32,792 bases of DNA, taken from contig JACDHZ010000010.1 in NCBI GenBank assembly GCA_013820755.1, positions 1-32,792 on the forward strand. Direction: 5' to 3'. Under the pieces are notes generated by a model. That model had not been told where the DNA came from, searched no databases, and worked only from the letters and a program-made list of their open reading frames with translations. Of this stretch, positions 1 to 8,530 are shown piece by piece. This stretch comes from Chthoniobacterales bacterium. Lineage in GTDB: Bacteria > Verrucomicrobiota > Verrucomicrobiia > Chthoniobacterales > UBA10450. The position numbers and the translations under genes are program-made. Position 1 is the stretch's first letter. The number at the start of each line of letters is the position of its first letter.

Positions 1-536
1 GCGAGACGGGTGAGCACGAGCTCGAGAACACCACCGACTTCACCCGCGCGGACCATGTTCACGTAAAGATCATTGAAGATCTTTGGATGGTGAGACAGGC
101 CCTCCGAAAACGTGTTACCACCCTGAAGTGCGTCAGACAAATTCCCGATCGTCGCTTTTAAGACTTTGTCGCGTTCCTGCTTCGCGAGGACTGTGAGAGC
201 GCGGAGCAGCGGTAGGCCAGCGTCGATCAACGTGGCGAGCTGGCGTGTAAAGATCATTAGCACGCGTGGCTTCACCGTTTTCTTCTCGAAGAGGACGATC
301 CCCTTTTTTTTCGCGGGCGGAGCTGCCAGCGTATGGGCTGCTGCAGGCTTTGAACCTTTCTTTTTCGGACCTTTTCCGTCGCGGCCCGCGACGAGCCTTC
401 CTTCTTCCGCGACGTTTGTCGGAAAGTAACCAGCCTGTCGCAGTTGACCGATTGCGTCGTTGCTAGAGGCGGCTTCAACAAGACCATTCGACTCCTGTCC
501 GCGAGCGTCGAGGGCTGTGTATGAGAAACGTGGCAT
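1..536 (-). CDS. pilC: Type II secretion/type IV pilus platform protein PilC/GspF, N-terminal part (runs off the window)
   Basis: Inner-membrane platform protein of the type IV pilus or type II secretion machine, which couples the cytoplasmic ATPase to pilin assembly. About 178 codons are present; the C-terminus lies beyond base 1. Translation from the ATG at 536 begins MPRFSYTALDARGQE, the usual opening of GspF/PilC proteins. A Lys/Pro/Ala-rich linker follows, then the first T2SSF domain with LMIFTRQLATLIDAGLPLLRAL and, near the window edge, NMVRAGEVGGVLE. All of these are family hallmarks. The gene lies 79 bases downstream of the second GspE/PilB ATPase gene and is probably co-transcribed with it. 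I see no strong ribosome-binding site. The family is certain. Whether it serves a pilus or a secretion system cannot be settled without the pilin genes. Confidence 0.9.
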   Translation of the reverse strand, partial: MPRFSYTALDARGQESNGLVEAASSNDAIGQLRQAGYFPTNVAEEGRLVAGRDGKGPKKKGSKPAAAHTLAAPPAKKKGIVLFEKKTVKPRVLMIFTRQLATLIDAGLPLLRALTVLAKQERDKVLKATIGNLSDALQGGNTFSEGLSHHPKIFNDLYVNMVRAGEVGGVLELVLTRL

Positions 537-615
537 TTGCGTTCGATCAGCCTATCGCGACCAACTCAGGTGTCGAGCTTTGTCGGCCTCGGAGAAAGCA
601 CTTGCAGAAATTTCG

Positions 616-2304
616 CTAAGTATATTTCAACACTTCCTCGATCGTGGTCGCGCCTTCGAAGATGCTGCGCAGTCCATCCTGTCGTAGCGTCACCATTCCA
701 AGCTCCATAGCCTTCTGTTTCAGGACAACCGACGGCGCGCGTTCGTTGATCAACTGGCGCAGGGGATCGCTGATTTTCATCAGTTCGTAAATGCCCTTAC
801 GACCCTTGTATCCGGTGTTGTTACAAACGTCGCAACCTTTGCCGTAGAAGAAGTCTCTGTCGCCGATATCCGCCCGCGATAGCTGCAGTTGATCGAGTAG
901 CGTTCGCCCTGGCTGGAAGGTTGTTCGGCACTTACCGCAAATGCTGCGCAGCAACCGTTGGCCGAGCACCGCCTCCAGCGTTGATGAAATGAGGAACGGT
1001 TCGACGCCCATGTCGATCAATCGCGTCACTGCCCCAGGCGCGTCGTTTGTGTGGAGCGTGGTAAAAACCAGGTGCCCCGTGAGCGACGCCTGGATCGCAA
1101 TCTGCGCGGTCTCCAGATCGCGTGTTTCGCCGACCATGATGCGATCCGGATCCTGGCGCAGGAACGCACGCAGGACGCGCGCGAACGACAAACCGATCCC
1201 GTCGTTAACCGGCACCTGAACGATGCCATCGAGATCGTATTCGACCGGTTCTTCAACCGTCAGCAGCTTCGAATCCAGCGTGTTGATCTTGCGCAGACAG
1301 GAATAAAGCGTCGTCGTTTTGCCGGACCCAGTCGGCCCGGTGACGATGAATATCCCGTTCGGCCGACTGATTACCTCATTGATGTAATCGTAGATGAAAT
1401 CGGGCATCCCGAGCGCCTCGAGATCGAGGTTAACAGTCGAGCGGTCGAGCACGCGCAGCACCACGCTTTCGCCATATTGCGTTGGTAAAGTCGAAACGCG
1501 CATGTCCACCATCCGGCCCGCCACGTTCTTCTGAATGCGCCCGTCCTGTGGCAATCGGCGCTCCGCAATGTTCAAGTTTGCCATCACTTTCACTCGCGAG
1601 ATTACGGGCAGCGCCAGATGCCGCGGCGGCGGTGACATCTCGTAGAGTGCGCCGTCGACGCGATACCGGATTTTGAATTCATTCTCGAACGGCTCGAAAT
1701 GAATGTCGCTGGCGCGATCGTGAATCGCCTGGAACAGGATCAGGTCGACGAAACGGATGATCGGTGTCGCGTTTGCCTCCGCTTCGATTTCTGATGGCGG
1801 CGCCTCGTCACCACGCAACTCCAGGACTTCGCCGTCACCCGTCAACTGCCGGAGGATGTCCTCCATGCTGGAGCTGTCGCTGCCGTAATGGCGCTTCAGC
1901 CGCTCTTCGAGTTGATTTGTCGGCGCGACGACGACGTAGACGTCTTTTCCCAGGGCAAAACGCAAATCCTCAGCCGCACGGAGATCGAGCGGATCGACTA
2001 ACGCAACTGTGATCGCGTTGTCCACGGACCAGAGTGGAAGCGCGCGATGCAGCTGTGCCAATCCGCTTGGAATGAGGCGGAGAACTTCTGGTGGAATCTC
2101 ATACCGCGCGAGCTCGATGTAATCCGTGCCCAAGGCCTCCGCGATCGTCTCGTAGAAACGGCGTTCATCGAGCAGACCATTGTCGACTATTGTTTGCGCA
2201 AGGGTTGTGCCGTTCAGGTTCGCCTCGTGCAGCACCTCTTCCAAGCGCGCGGGTTCAATGATCTGACGCTCGAGAAGAAGATCGGCGACCTGATTGTTGT
2301 TCAT
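616..2304 (-). CDS. pilB: GspE/PilB family assembly ATPase (second of a tandem pair)
   Basis: Cytoplasmic hexameric ATPase that powers pilin or pseudopilin assembly. The 562 residues match the family length. An N-terminal MshEN/T2SSE_N domain covers about residues 1-140. The ATPase core has Walker A GPTGSGKT at 323-330, an Asp box near 350 (TVEEPVEY), and the Walker B region DPDRIMVGETRD at about 385-396. The His box TTLHTNDAPGA follows at about 415. A tetracysteine zinc module uses C456, C459, C491 and C494. It starts 11 bases after the stop of the upstream paralogue, and pilC follows, so the three form one unit. VGETRD replaces the usual VGEIRD, a conservative change. This copy keeps the canonical RQDPD stretch, so it is the likelier main assembly motor; that is an inference. 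Confidence 0.93.
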   Translation of the reverse strand: MNNNQVADLLLERQIIEPARLEEVLHEANLNGTTLAQTIVDNGLLDERRFYETIAEALGTDYIELARYEIPPEVLRLIPSGLAQLHRALPLWSVDNAITVALVDPLDLRAAEDLRFALGKDVYVVVAPTNQLEERLKRHYGSDSSSMEDILRQLTGDGEVLELRGDEAPPSEIEAEANATPIIRFVDLILFQAIHDRASDIHFEPFENEFKIRYRVDGALYEMSPPPRHLALPVISRVKVMANLNIAERRLPQDGRIQKNVAGRMVDMRVSTLPTQYGESVVLRVLDRSTVNLDLEALGMPDFIYDYINEVISRPNGIFIVTGPTGSGKTTTLYSCLRKINTLDSKLLTVEEPVEYDLDGIVQVPVNDGIGLSFARVLRAFLRQDPDRIMVGETRDLETAQIAIQASLTGHLVFTTLHTNDAPGAVTRLIDMGVEPFLISSTLEAVLGQRLLRSICGKCRTTFQPGRTLLDQLQLSRADIGDRDFFYGKGCDVCNNTGYKGRKGIYELMKISDPLRQLINERAPSVVLKQKAMELGMVTLRQDGLRSIFEGATTIEEVLKYT

Positions 2305-2315
2305 TGGCGCCCTGG

Positions 2316-4022
2316 CTAATTCGCGTCGCCCACGGTGATTGAAATAACCTCCTCAGCAGATGTAATGCCGGCGAGAACCTTCCGCACTCCGTCTTCACGC
2401 AAGGTGCGCATGCCCAGCTCACGCGCTTTCATTCGCAGCATCAGCGTCGATTGCCGGTTGTTGATCATGTGCCGCACGTCGTCATCGATCACAAAAATCT
2501 CGAAGATACCCATCCGGCCGCGGTAACCGGTTTGCCGGCAGCGTTCGCAGCCGACAGGAACCATCACCTGCGCCTCACCGAGTTGAGACGCTTCGATGCG
2601 CAGCGCGCGCAGGTCTGTCTGACTCAGCTGTCCCGGTTTTTTGCAGTGCAGGCAGAGCCGCCTAACGAGACGTTGCGCCATGATCGCGCGAACAGAGGAA
2701 GCGACGAGGAATGGCTGCATGCCAATGTCAACCAGCCGGGCGACGGCGGAAGGTGCGTCATTCGTATGGAGCGTGCTGAACACGAGGTGGCCGGTGAGGC
2801 TCGCGTTTGTGGCAATCGCTGCAGTCTCGAGGTCACGAATCTCACCGATCATGATGATGTTAGGCGCCTGGCGGAGAATCGAGCGCAACGCCGTGGGGAA
2901 AGTCATCCCAATCTCCGCGTTCACTTGTACCTGATTGATACCGGTCATCTGGTACTCGACCGGCTCCTCGACGGTGATGATCTTTCGGTCAGGTTTGTTG
3001 ATGTAGTGCAAACAGGCGTAAAGCGTGCTCGTTTTGCCCGAGCCGGTCGGGCCGGTCACAAGCAAAATTCCATCGGGCAAACGCAGCAAACGCTCGAATG
3101 TTTCCTGATCGTCGCTCAGGAATCCAAGCTCAGGCAGGCCCAGAACCAGGCTGGATTTATCCAGCAGACGCATCACAACGCTTTCGCCGTGGTTCGTCGG
3201 GATTGTGGAAACGCGCAGATCCACAGGCTTCCGCAAAATCTTCACCTGAATGCGGCCGTCCTGCGGGAGCCGTTTTTCCGCGATGCTCATTGAACCGGTC
3301 ATGATTTTTAGCCGGCTCACTATGGCTGATTGCAAGCGCTTCGGCGGCGCCTGCATTTCCTGCAGCACGCCGTCGATGCGAAACCGCACCCTGAATTTCT
3401 TCTCAAGTGGCTCGAGATGAATGTCGCTTGCTCCGAGGCGATGAGCCTCGATCAGCAACATCGAGACGAGACGAATAATCGGTGCGTCGGTTTCATCGCC
3501 GCCGCTGAGATCATTTCCGTCGAGCGTTTCGATTCCGAGGTCCCGGAGATCGTCGCCGAGCCTCGCCGCCAGAACATCGGAAGCTTCATCAGCCGTGCCG
3601 TAATACTTGATCAGCGCTTCGCGAATCTTTTCCGGGCTGCTGCAAACGAGGTCAATCTCGCGTTGTAATAGAAAGCTAAGGCTGTCGATCGTGTCGATAT
3701 CGAGCGGGTCGCTTACTGCTACAGTGAGAATTCCGTCGCTAAGCCCTACCGGAATAACCTTGAACCGCCGCGCCTCTTCAGCACGGACCTGTTTGATAAT
3801 CTCCGGCGGAATCACGCGGGCAGAGAGATCGACCCAATCCATGTGCGCCTGCGCGGCGAGTGTCCGTGAAACGTCGACCTCAGCGACGCTTCCGTTGTGC
3901 ACGAGCACATCGACGACGCTTGTGCTGCCGTTCAAGCGCGACCGCGCGTCGGCGATCTGCGAGTCTGTGATCAGGCCTGCGTCTTCGAGGACGCTGAGCA
4001 CATAATCTTCGTTGCGTTGCAC
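2316..4022 (-). CDS. GspE/PilB family assembly ATPase (first of a tandem pair, altered RQDPD motif)
   Basis: A 568-residue paralogue of the adjacent ATPase with the same plan: MshEN-like N-terminal domain, ATPase core with Walker A GPTGSGKT at about 324-331, TVEEPVEY, Walker B IIMIGEIRDLETA at about 389-401, STLHTNDAPSA, and CxxC pairs (CLHC near 457-460, CERC further on) for zinc. The segment before Walker B reads LRQAPN where most GspE/PilB proteins have LRQDPD. I read gcg-cct-aac in the complementary DNA, so two acidic residues are lost. Everything else needed for ATP hydrolysis appears intact. The stop is 11 bases before the start of the second ATPase, and the start is 42 bases after the glmS stop. 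Two PilB-like motors in tandem could build a hetero-oligomer or serve two machines. Confidence 0.92.
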   Translation of the reverse strand: MQRNEDYVLSVLEDAGLITDSQIADARSRLNGSTSVVDVLVHNGSVAEVDVSRTLAAQAHMDWVDLSARVIPPEIIKQVRAEEARRFKVIPVGLSDGILTVAVSDPLDIDTIDSLSFLLQREIDLVCSSPEKIREALIKYYGTADEASDVLAARLGDDLRDLGIETLDGNDLSGGDETDAPIIRLVSMLLIEAHRLGASDIHLEPLEKKFRVRFRIDGVLQEMQAPPKRLQSAIVSRLKIMTGSMSIAEKRLPQDGRIQVKILRKPVDLRVSTIPTNHGESVVMRLLDKSSLVLGLPELGFLSDDQETFERLLRLPDGILLVTGPTGSGKTSTLYACLHYINKPDRKIITVEEPVEYQMTGINQVQVNAEIGMTFPTALRSILRQAPNIIMIGEIRDLETAAIATNASLTGHLVFSTLHTNDAPSAVARLVDIGMQPFLVASSVRAIMAQRLVRRLCLHCKKPGQLSQTDLRALRIEASQLGEAQVMVPVGCERCRQTGYRGRMGIFEIFVIDDDVRHMINNRQSTLMLRMKARELGMRTLREDGVRKVLAGITSAEEVISITVGDAN

Positions 4023-4064
4023 GGGAGATTTGCGCCGCCGACGAAGCTGCGGCGGGATGTTTTG

Positions 4065-5942
4065 CTACTCGACCGTAACGCTCTTAGCGAGGTTGCGCGG
4101 CTTGTCGACGTCTCGCCCAAGCTCCACCGCGAGGTGATAGGCCAGCAGTTGCAGCGGAATGGCAGTCAAGACGGGCATCACGAAGTCAGGCGCGCTCGGA
4201 ACGGTAACCGTGTCGTCAGCGACGCTGGCAAGGCGCTCTGCGCCTGAACCGGAAGTGATCGCAATAATCGGTCCCTTCCGGGCCTTCACCTGCTCGACGT
4301 TGTTCAAGTTTTTCGAGAACACAGCGTCGTCCGGCGCGATGAAGAGGGAAGGTATTTCCGGTCTGATCAGTGCAATAATCCCGTGCTTGAGCTCGGCGCT
4401 CGGATGGCCTTCAGCAAACAGGTAAGTGATCTCCTTCAGCTTCAATGCGCCTTCGAGGGCGATTGGAAAATTAAACTGTCGTCCGAAGAAGAGCATGCCG
4501 GGCGCAGCAATGTATTTCTTCGCGATCGCGCGAATGTGATCGCTCAATTTCAGCGTCTGCTCAATCTTCTCCGGCAGAGCCTCAAGCGCCTCGATGATAA
4601 CGGTCCCTTCCGATGTGGAGAGATGGCGCATCCGACCGAGCAACAGGGCGATCAACGCGAGGATCGTCACCTGCGAAGTGAAGGATTTCGTCGCGGCGAC
4701 CCCGATTTCGGGACCGGCATGCATATACACGCCGCCGTCACTCTCCCTTGCGATTGTGCTGGCCACGTTGTTGCAGATGCCGAGAGTTCGATAGCCTTTT
4801 CGACGGCTTTCGCGCAGCGCGCCGAGCGTGTCGGCTGTTTCTCCACTTTGGCTGATGGCGAACACGAGTGTGTCACGGGTCATCGGCGTGTTTCGGTGCC
4901 GGAATTCGCTCGCGAATTCAATCTCGGTCGGAAGTCCCGCGAGCTGCTCGATCAGGTATTCCCCGACCATCGCTGCGTGTAGGGCGGTCCCGCATCCGGT
5001 TAGCACAATCCTACCGACGTCGCGCAGTTGCGCTGGCGTCATTTCCAGTCCGCCGAGTTTAGCCGTGCACTCCTCTAAGCTGAGGCGACCACGCATTGCG
5101 TCGCGGACCGATCCGTGCTGCTCAAAGATTTCTTTGAGCATGTAGTGCGGATAATCACCTTTTTTTATGTCTTCGTCGGTAAACTCGACTTTGCTGACTT
5201 CGTAACTCCCGCGCTCACCTGCGACAGAGCTGATCTCAAATTTGTCGCGTTCAACCGCGACGACGTCGAAGTCGTTCAGGTAAACCGCGTCGCGCGTGTA
5301 CGCGACGATGGCGCTCACGTCGCTAGCGAGGAAATTTTCGTCTTTGCCGACGCCGAGCACGAGTGGACTGCCCCGCCGGGCGCCCGCGATGAAGTCGGGG
5401 ATGTCACGATGAACAAGCGCAATGCCGTAGGTGCCGATCACCTGCTGGAGTGCAACGCGCACAGCGGCGACGAGACGGTTCTTTTCGTGTTGGGGCGGTG
5501 TGCTGCCGTTGGTTGGCGCGGATGCGTCGTACAGCTTGCCGATCATGTGCGCGAGGACCTCGGTGTCGGTCTCGGAGACAAATTTCGTATCGCCACCTCG
5601 TATCAACTCCTCCTTCAGCGCCTGATAATTCTCGATGACGCCGTTGTGAACGAGCGCGAGATTACCGCTGGCGTCGAAGTGAGGATGCGCGTTTTGATCC
5701 GTCGCCTTTCCGTGCGTAGCCCAGCGGGTATGGCTAATTCCGAATGTGCCTGCGGGAGTGCGCTCTGCGACGAGCTTGCCGAGTTCCGCGATGCGGCCGG
5801 CGCACTTCCGCGTCTCAACTCGATCTCCATTTACGATGGCGACACCTGCGGAATCGTAGCCGCGATACTCCAGGCGCCGCAGGCCATCGAGCAATATGGG
5901 CGCCGCCTCGGATCGACCGACGTAGCCTACAATACCGCACAT
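4065..5942 (-). CDS. glmS: Glutamine--fructose-6-phosphate aminotransferase (isomerizing)
   Basis: Makes glucosamine-6-phosphate from fructose-6-phosphate and glutamine, the first committed step to UDP-GlcNAc for peptidoglycan and lipid A. I chose the ATG at 5942 because it gives MCGIVGYVG. Cys2 is the N-terminal nucleophile exposed when Met is removed; a longer in-frame reading would bury it. The protein is 625 residues, close to the usual 600-625. The glutaminase domain carries HTRWATHG and NGVIENY (about 1-230). Two SIS isomerase domains follow, with GCGTALHA, SQSGETADT and EGALKLKEITY. The C-terminus NLAKSVTVE is the family signature. It is divergent from glgC across 104 bases. No glmS ribozyme-like leader is evident. 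lpxD elsewhere in the window uses the downstream UDP-sugar pathway. Confidence 0.97.
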   Translation of the reverse strand: MCGIVGYVGRSEAAPILLDGLRRLEYRGYDSAGVAIVNGDRVETRKCAGRIAELGKLVAERTPAGTFGISHTRWATHGKATDQNAHPHFDASGNLALVHNGVIENYQALKEELIRGGDTKFVSETDTEVLAHMIGKLYDASAPTNGSTPPQHEKNRLVAAVRVALQQVIGTYGIALVHRDIPDFIAGARRGSPLVLGVGKDENFLASDVSAIVAYTRDAVYLNDFDVVAVERDKFEISSVAGERGSYEVSKVEFTDEDIKKGDYPHYMLKEIFEQHGSVRDAMRGRLSLEECTAKLGGLEMTPAQLRDVGRIVLTGCGTALHAAMVGEYLIEQLAGLPTEIEFASEFRHRNTPMTRDTLVFAISQSGETADTLGALRESRRKGYRTLGICNNVASTIARESDGGVYMHAGPEIGVAATKSFTSQVTILALIALLLGRMRHLSTSEGTVIIEALEALPEKIEQTLKLSDHIRAIAKKYIAAPGMLFFGRQFNFPIALEGALKLKEITYLFAEGHPSAELKHGIIALIRPEIPSLFIAPDDAVFSKNLNNVEQVKARKGPIIAITSGSGAERLASVADDTVTVPSAPDFVMPVLTAIPLQLLAYHLAVELGRDVDKPRNLAKSVTVE

Positions 5943-6015
5943 AGGTTCTGATCGTGACACCAACGCCTTCCAAGCGCAACCGGCTCGGGCGGGGTCACAA
6001 GCCGCAAAGAAGTTG

Positions 6016-6036
6016 CTCAGCGGGTAACTCGCTGAG
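6016..6036 (+). promoter_or_regulatory. Inverted repeat in the glmS/glgC divergent region
   Basis: A perfect 7-base inverted repeat (CTCAGCG and CGCTGAG around a 7-base loop) ends ten bases before the glgC GTG start. An overlapping shorter hairpin (AACTC, GCT loop, GAGTT; 6026-6038) cannot form at the same time. It lies in the 104-base region between the divergent glmS and glgC starts, so it could be an operator or a leader hairpin of glgC. I see no convincing -35/-10 pair here. Confidence 0.4.
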
Positions 6037-6046
6037 TTAATAGCGT

Positions 6047-7384
6047 GTGGATACCCCGAGTCGCTCTTTAGGTGAAGCTGCCTCGGCTGACGGCGTTGCC
6101 CTACCGGCGACCGCCACACAACGGACTCTCGCAGTGATCATGGGCGGCGGAGCCGGAACGCGTTTGTTTCCGTTGACGAAAGATCGCGCGAAGCCCGCCG
6201 TGCCGCTGGGTGGGAAGTATCGCCTCGTCGATATCCCGATCAGCAACTGCCTGAACTCCGGGCTGCGCTCGATCTACGTGCTGACGCAGTTCAACAGCAT
6301 GTCGATGCATCGTCACATCCAGGCGAGCTACAAATTCGACAACTTCACTCGCAGCTTTGTCGAGATCCTTGCAGCGCAGCAGACTCCGGAAGGCTCGGAA
6401 TGGTATCAGGGCACGGCTGACGCGGTTCGGCAGAACATGCGCTACTTCCTCGAGCGGCCGTTCGAATACTATCTGATCCTGAGCGGAGATCAGCTCTACC
6501 GGATGGACTTTCGCGAGCTTCTCCATCAACACATCGCGTCCGGCGCAGATATTACACTTGCCACAAAGCCTGTCCGGCGGGCGGAGGTCGCGGACTTCGG
6601 CATCATGCAAAGTGATAGCGGCCGGCGCGTAGTGCGCTTCGTGGAAAAACCGAAAGAGGAAGCGTTGCTCGAGGGACTGAGGCTCACGGCTCCCTTACTG
6701 GCATCGATCGGTGCCGCGCCCGACCAGGAGCTTTATCAAGCTTCGATGGGCATCTACGTCTTCAATCGGGATGTGCTCGTCGACTGCCTCGACAATGATA
6801 TGGTCGACTTCGGCAAGCACATTATCCCGGCTGCGATCAGGGAGCGGAACGTCAGCGGCTTTATTTTCAACGGCTACTGGGAAGACATCGGCACGATCCG
6901 CGCATTTTACGAAGCGAATCTCGACCTTACCGATCTGCTGCCGAAGTATAGCTTCTTTGACACGAAAGCGCCGATCTATACGCATCCTCGTTTTCTGCCG
7001 GGCAGCAAGATCAACGGTGCCTCACTCCGGCGGGCGATTATCGCGGACGGCTGCATTATCACCGATGCGCACATAGAACGCTCGGTAATTGGCGTCCGGA
7101 GCTTGATTCAGACCGGAGCCACGATCCGCAACAGCATCGTCATGGGCGCAGACTATTTCGAGACCGACCACCGAAGCGTGCCGACGGGCTGCCCGTTGAT
7201 TGGCGTAGGACGCAATTGTGTGATCGACCGGGCGATCATCGATAAGAATGCTCGAATCGCTGATGGCGTCGTGATCACGCCGGAGGGGAAACCCCCGAAT
7301 TTCGACGGCGGGAATTACTTCATCCGCGACGGCATTGTTGTCGTGCCGAAAAATGCCGTGATTCCGGAAGGGATGTGGATCTAG
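6047..7384 (+). CDS. glgC: Glucose-1-phosphate adenylyltransferase (ADP-glucose pyrophosphorylase)
   Basis: Forms ADP-glucose from glucose-1-phosphate and ATP, the committed step of bacterial glycogen synthesis. The 445-residue product has the nucleotidyltransferase signature GGGAGTRLFPLT (33-44) followed by the K/R-AKPAVPLGGKYR loop, then QGTADAVRQ, ILSGDQLYRMD, FVEKPK, ASMGIYVF and YWEDIGTI. A C-terminal left-handed beta-helix includes APIYTHPRFLPG and IDKNARIADGV. These strings resemble cyanobacterial and plant AGPases more than the E. coli enzyme, so 3-phosphoglycerate-type control is possible but unproven. The GTG at 6047 is the first in-frame start; the conserved domain begins at about residue 26, so a later start is conceivable. 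The stop shares CTAG with the convergent lipoprotein gene. Confidence 0.95.
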   Translation: MDTPSRSLGEAASADGVALPATATQRTLAVIMGGGAGTRLFPLTKDRAKPAVPLGGKYRLVDIPISNCLNSGLRSIYVLTQFNSMSMHRHIQASYKFDNFTRSFVEILAAQQTPEGSEWYQGTADAVRQNMRYFLERPFEYYLILSGDQLYRMDFRELLHQHIASGADITLATKPVRRAEVADFGIMQSDSGRRVVRFVEKPKEEALLEGLRLTAPLLASIGAAPDQELYQASMGIYVFNRDVLVDCLDNDMVDFGKHIIPAAIRERNVSGFIFNGYWEDIGTIRAFYEANLDLTDLLPKYSFFDTKAPIYTHPRFLPGSKINGASLRRAIIADGCIITDAHIERSVIGVRSLIQTGATIRNSIVMGADYFETDHRSVPTGCPLIGVGRNCVIDRAIIDKNARIADGVVITPEGKPPNFDGGNYFIRDGIVVVPKNAVIPEGMWI

Positions 7385-7608
7385 CGGCCGCCGCCGCCAA
7401 AGCGGTCGGCCATCGGGCCGAGCTGGCCTGTTGATTCCCACTTCTCCTGCTTGTTCCACGGCAGTGCGGACTCCGGCCCTCTTGACGGATCGGAAACGAG
7501 CTGTGGTTCAGGCTTCGTGGCGCAGGAGGCAAATGCCATAGCCGTGAAAGCAAACGCGGCGAGCTTCGCCGATTCGGGAGAGAAAAATTTACGAACTTGT
7601 GCCAGCAT
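7381..7608 (-). CDS. Small putative lipoprotein, unknown function
   Basis: The 75-residue product, taken from the ATG at 7608, has a signal-peptide-like N-terminus. A positively charged start (MLAQVRKFF) leads to a hydrophobic stretch AKLAAFAFTAMAFAS and then Cys29, a plausible lipobox (FASC). The mature part is short, polar and Pro-rich with a Gly-rich C-terminus (DRFGGGGR). I do not recognise a family. The start lies inside the 3' end of the upstream coiled-coil protein gene, a 20-base overlap, so the two are probably translationally coupled. The ORF can be read from an earlier ATG at 7692, but that would place the signal peptide 28 residues in. The stop codon overlaps glgC through the palindrome CTAG. 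Confidence 0.7.
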   Translation of the reverse strand: MLAQVRKFFSPESAKLAAFAFTAMAFASCATKPEPQLVSDPSRGPESALPWNKQEKWESTGQLGPMADRFGGGGR

Positions 7609-8383
7609 AGATGACGGAATCTCCGGGTTGCACCTGGACGCCTGGCGCCAGACTGCTGCCCACGATATCGGCGATGGCAGTGGCCGGTTCAACCGATGAA
7701 ACGCGAATTTTGCCGATCAAGGTGCCGCCGCGAAGGACCAGCATCTCGCTGTTGGCCTCGACACCCTGGCGGCCGCCGAGATTGAGGACGACAAAGTTAT
7801 AGGCCTGATTCACTGCCAGAACGGTTCCGCGGAGCTTTGGATTGATAATGACTGCACGCACGGCAGCGGCGACCCGCTTGCGAGGAGCTTCCACGCCGCC
7901 GCGCTGATCCTGTGCGCCGCGGATTTTACCCGAGAGGAGCTGCTTCTCGCGCTCGGCGCTGTCGAGTTGTTTGCGAGTGTCCTCCAGCTGCGCCTGAAGG
8001 TCGCCGCCGCCGGGCATTGGCAAGGCATCGGGCATCAGGTCCTTCGGTGCCGCTTCGTCGAGACGCCGCTGTAAATCTGCGATTTGCTGCTGGTCGGCCT
8101 GCAGCTGGGCGTGCAAGTCGGCTCGTTCAGACTGCGACTTCACTAAATCGGCTTCGGCGCTGGCAATCTTAGCGTCCGTGCGAGCGTCTTTCGCAGCGGA
8201 ATCCGTCTCACGCTGGCGGCTCTCTTTTTCTTTTGCCATCCGCGCCTGCTCAGCCGCAGCGCGAGCACTGTCGCTCCTGGCCGCGATCTCGCGGAGGCTG
8301 CGTGCCTTTGTTGTGTTCAGGACGCCAAACACCGCGGACAAAGTGAGGAACAAAACCGTGAGCGTGACGAGAATTTTCGGCAT
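7589..8383 (-). CDS. Membrane-anchored coiled-coil protein with MreC-like C-terminal domain
   Basis: 264 residues. A single hydrophobic segment at about 3-22 (ILVTLTVLFLTLSAVFGVL) should act as an inner-membrane anchor. Residues 25-170 are a long charged helix rich in Ala, Glu, Gln, Lys and Arg with heptad-like spacing, so a coiled coil. The C-terminal third (about 178-264) is beta-rich, with GTVLAVNQAYNFVVLNLGGR, LVLRGGTLIGKIRVSSVEP and VQPGDSVIYAG. This reads like the small beta domains of MreC-type or HlyD-type periplasmic scaffolds. The overall plan recalls MreC but sequence similarity is not strong, and mreB and mreD are not adjacent. It is followed by an overlapping lipoprotein gene, so a shared envelope role is likely. 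The exact function is unknown. Confidence 0.75.
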   Translation of the reverse strand: MPKILVTLTVLFLTLSAVFGVLNTTKARSLREIAARSDSARAAAEQARMAKEKESRQRETDSAAKDARTDAKIASAEADLVKSQSERADLHAQLQADQQQIADLQRRLDEAAPKDLMPDALPMPGGGDLQAQLEDTRKQLDSAEREKQLLSGKIRGAQDQRGGVEAPRKRVAAAVRAVIINPKLRGTVLAVNQAYNFVVLNLGGRQGVEANSEMLVLRGGTLIGKIRVSSVEPATAIADIVGSSLAPGVQVQPGDSVIYAGTSS

Positions 8384-8492
8384 GAGATTCGAGGGGCGGG
8401 GGAAAGCACTCTTCTAGCGCCACGCCTGTGCCGATGGCAATCCTGATTTCGGTACCTACATCAGCACGCGGCGCGGTGGTCTGCTTTCACGG

Positions 8493-8521
8493 TTGCGCCT
8501 CGGGTTCGTTCATCCTATAGA
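8493..8521 (+). promoter_or_regulatory. Candidate sigma-70 promoter for the small basic protein (possibly leaderless mRNA)
   Basis: A -35-like TTGCGC (8493-8498) and a -10-like TATAGA (8516-8521) are separated by 17 bases. The ATG at 8531 lies nine bases after the -10 box, about where transcription would begin, and no Shine-Dalgarno sequence precedes it. A leaderless transcript is therefore plausible. The match to consensus is only partial. Confidence 0.35.
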
Positions 8522-8530
8522 CAACGCTTC

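Noticed and set aside
2451-3293. 280-codon open frame on the plus strand
   Set aside because: Entirely antisense to the well-supported GspE/PilB gene, with no recognisable domain; a by-product of GC-rich codon use.
5115-5951. 278-codon open frame on the plus strand
   Set aside because: Antisense to glmS, with low-complexity Val/Asp/Arg composition and no family resemblance.
4065-6046. glmS ribozyme/riboswitch upstream of glmS
   Set aside because: The leader is at most about 100 bases before the divergent gene and shows none of the ribozyme's conserved core; the class is known mainly from Firmicutes.
5943-6119. Longer N-terminus for GlmS (start at 6119)
   Set aside because: The catalytic Cys must follow the initiator Met, which fixes the start at 5942; the extension also runs into glgC.
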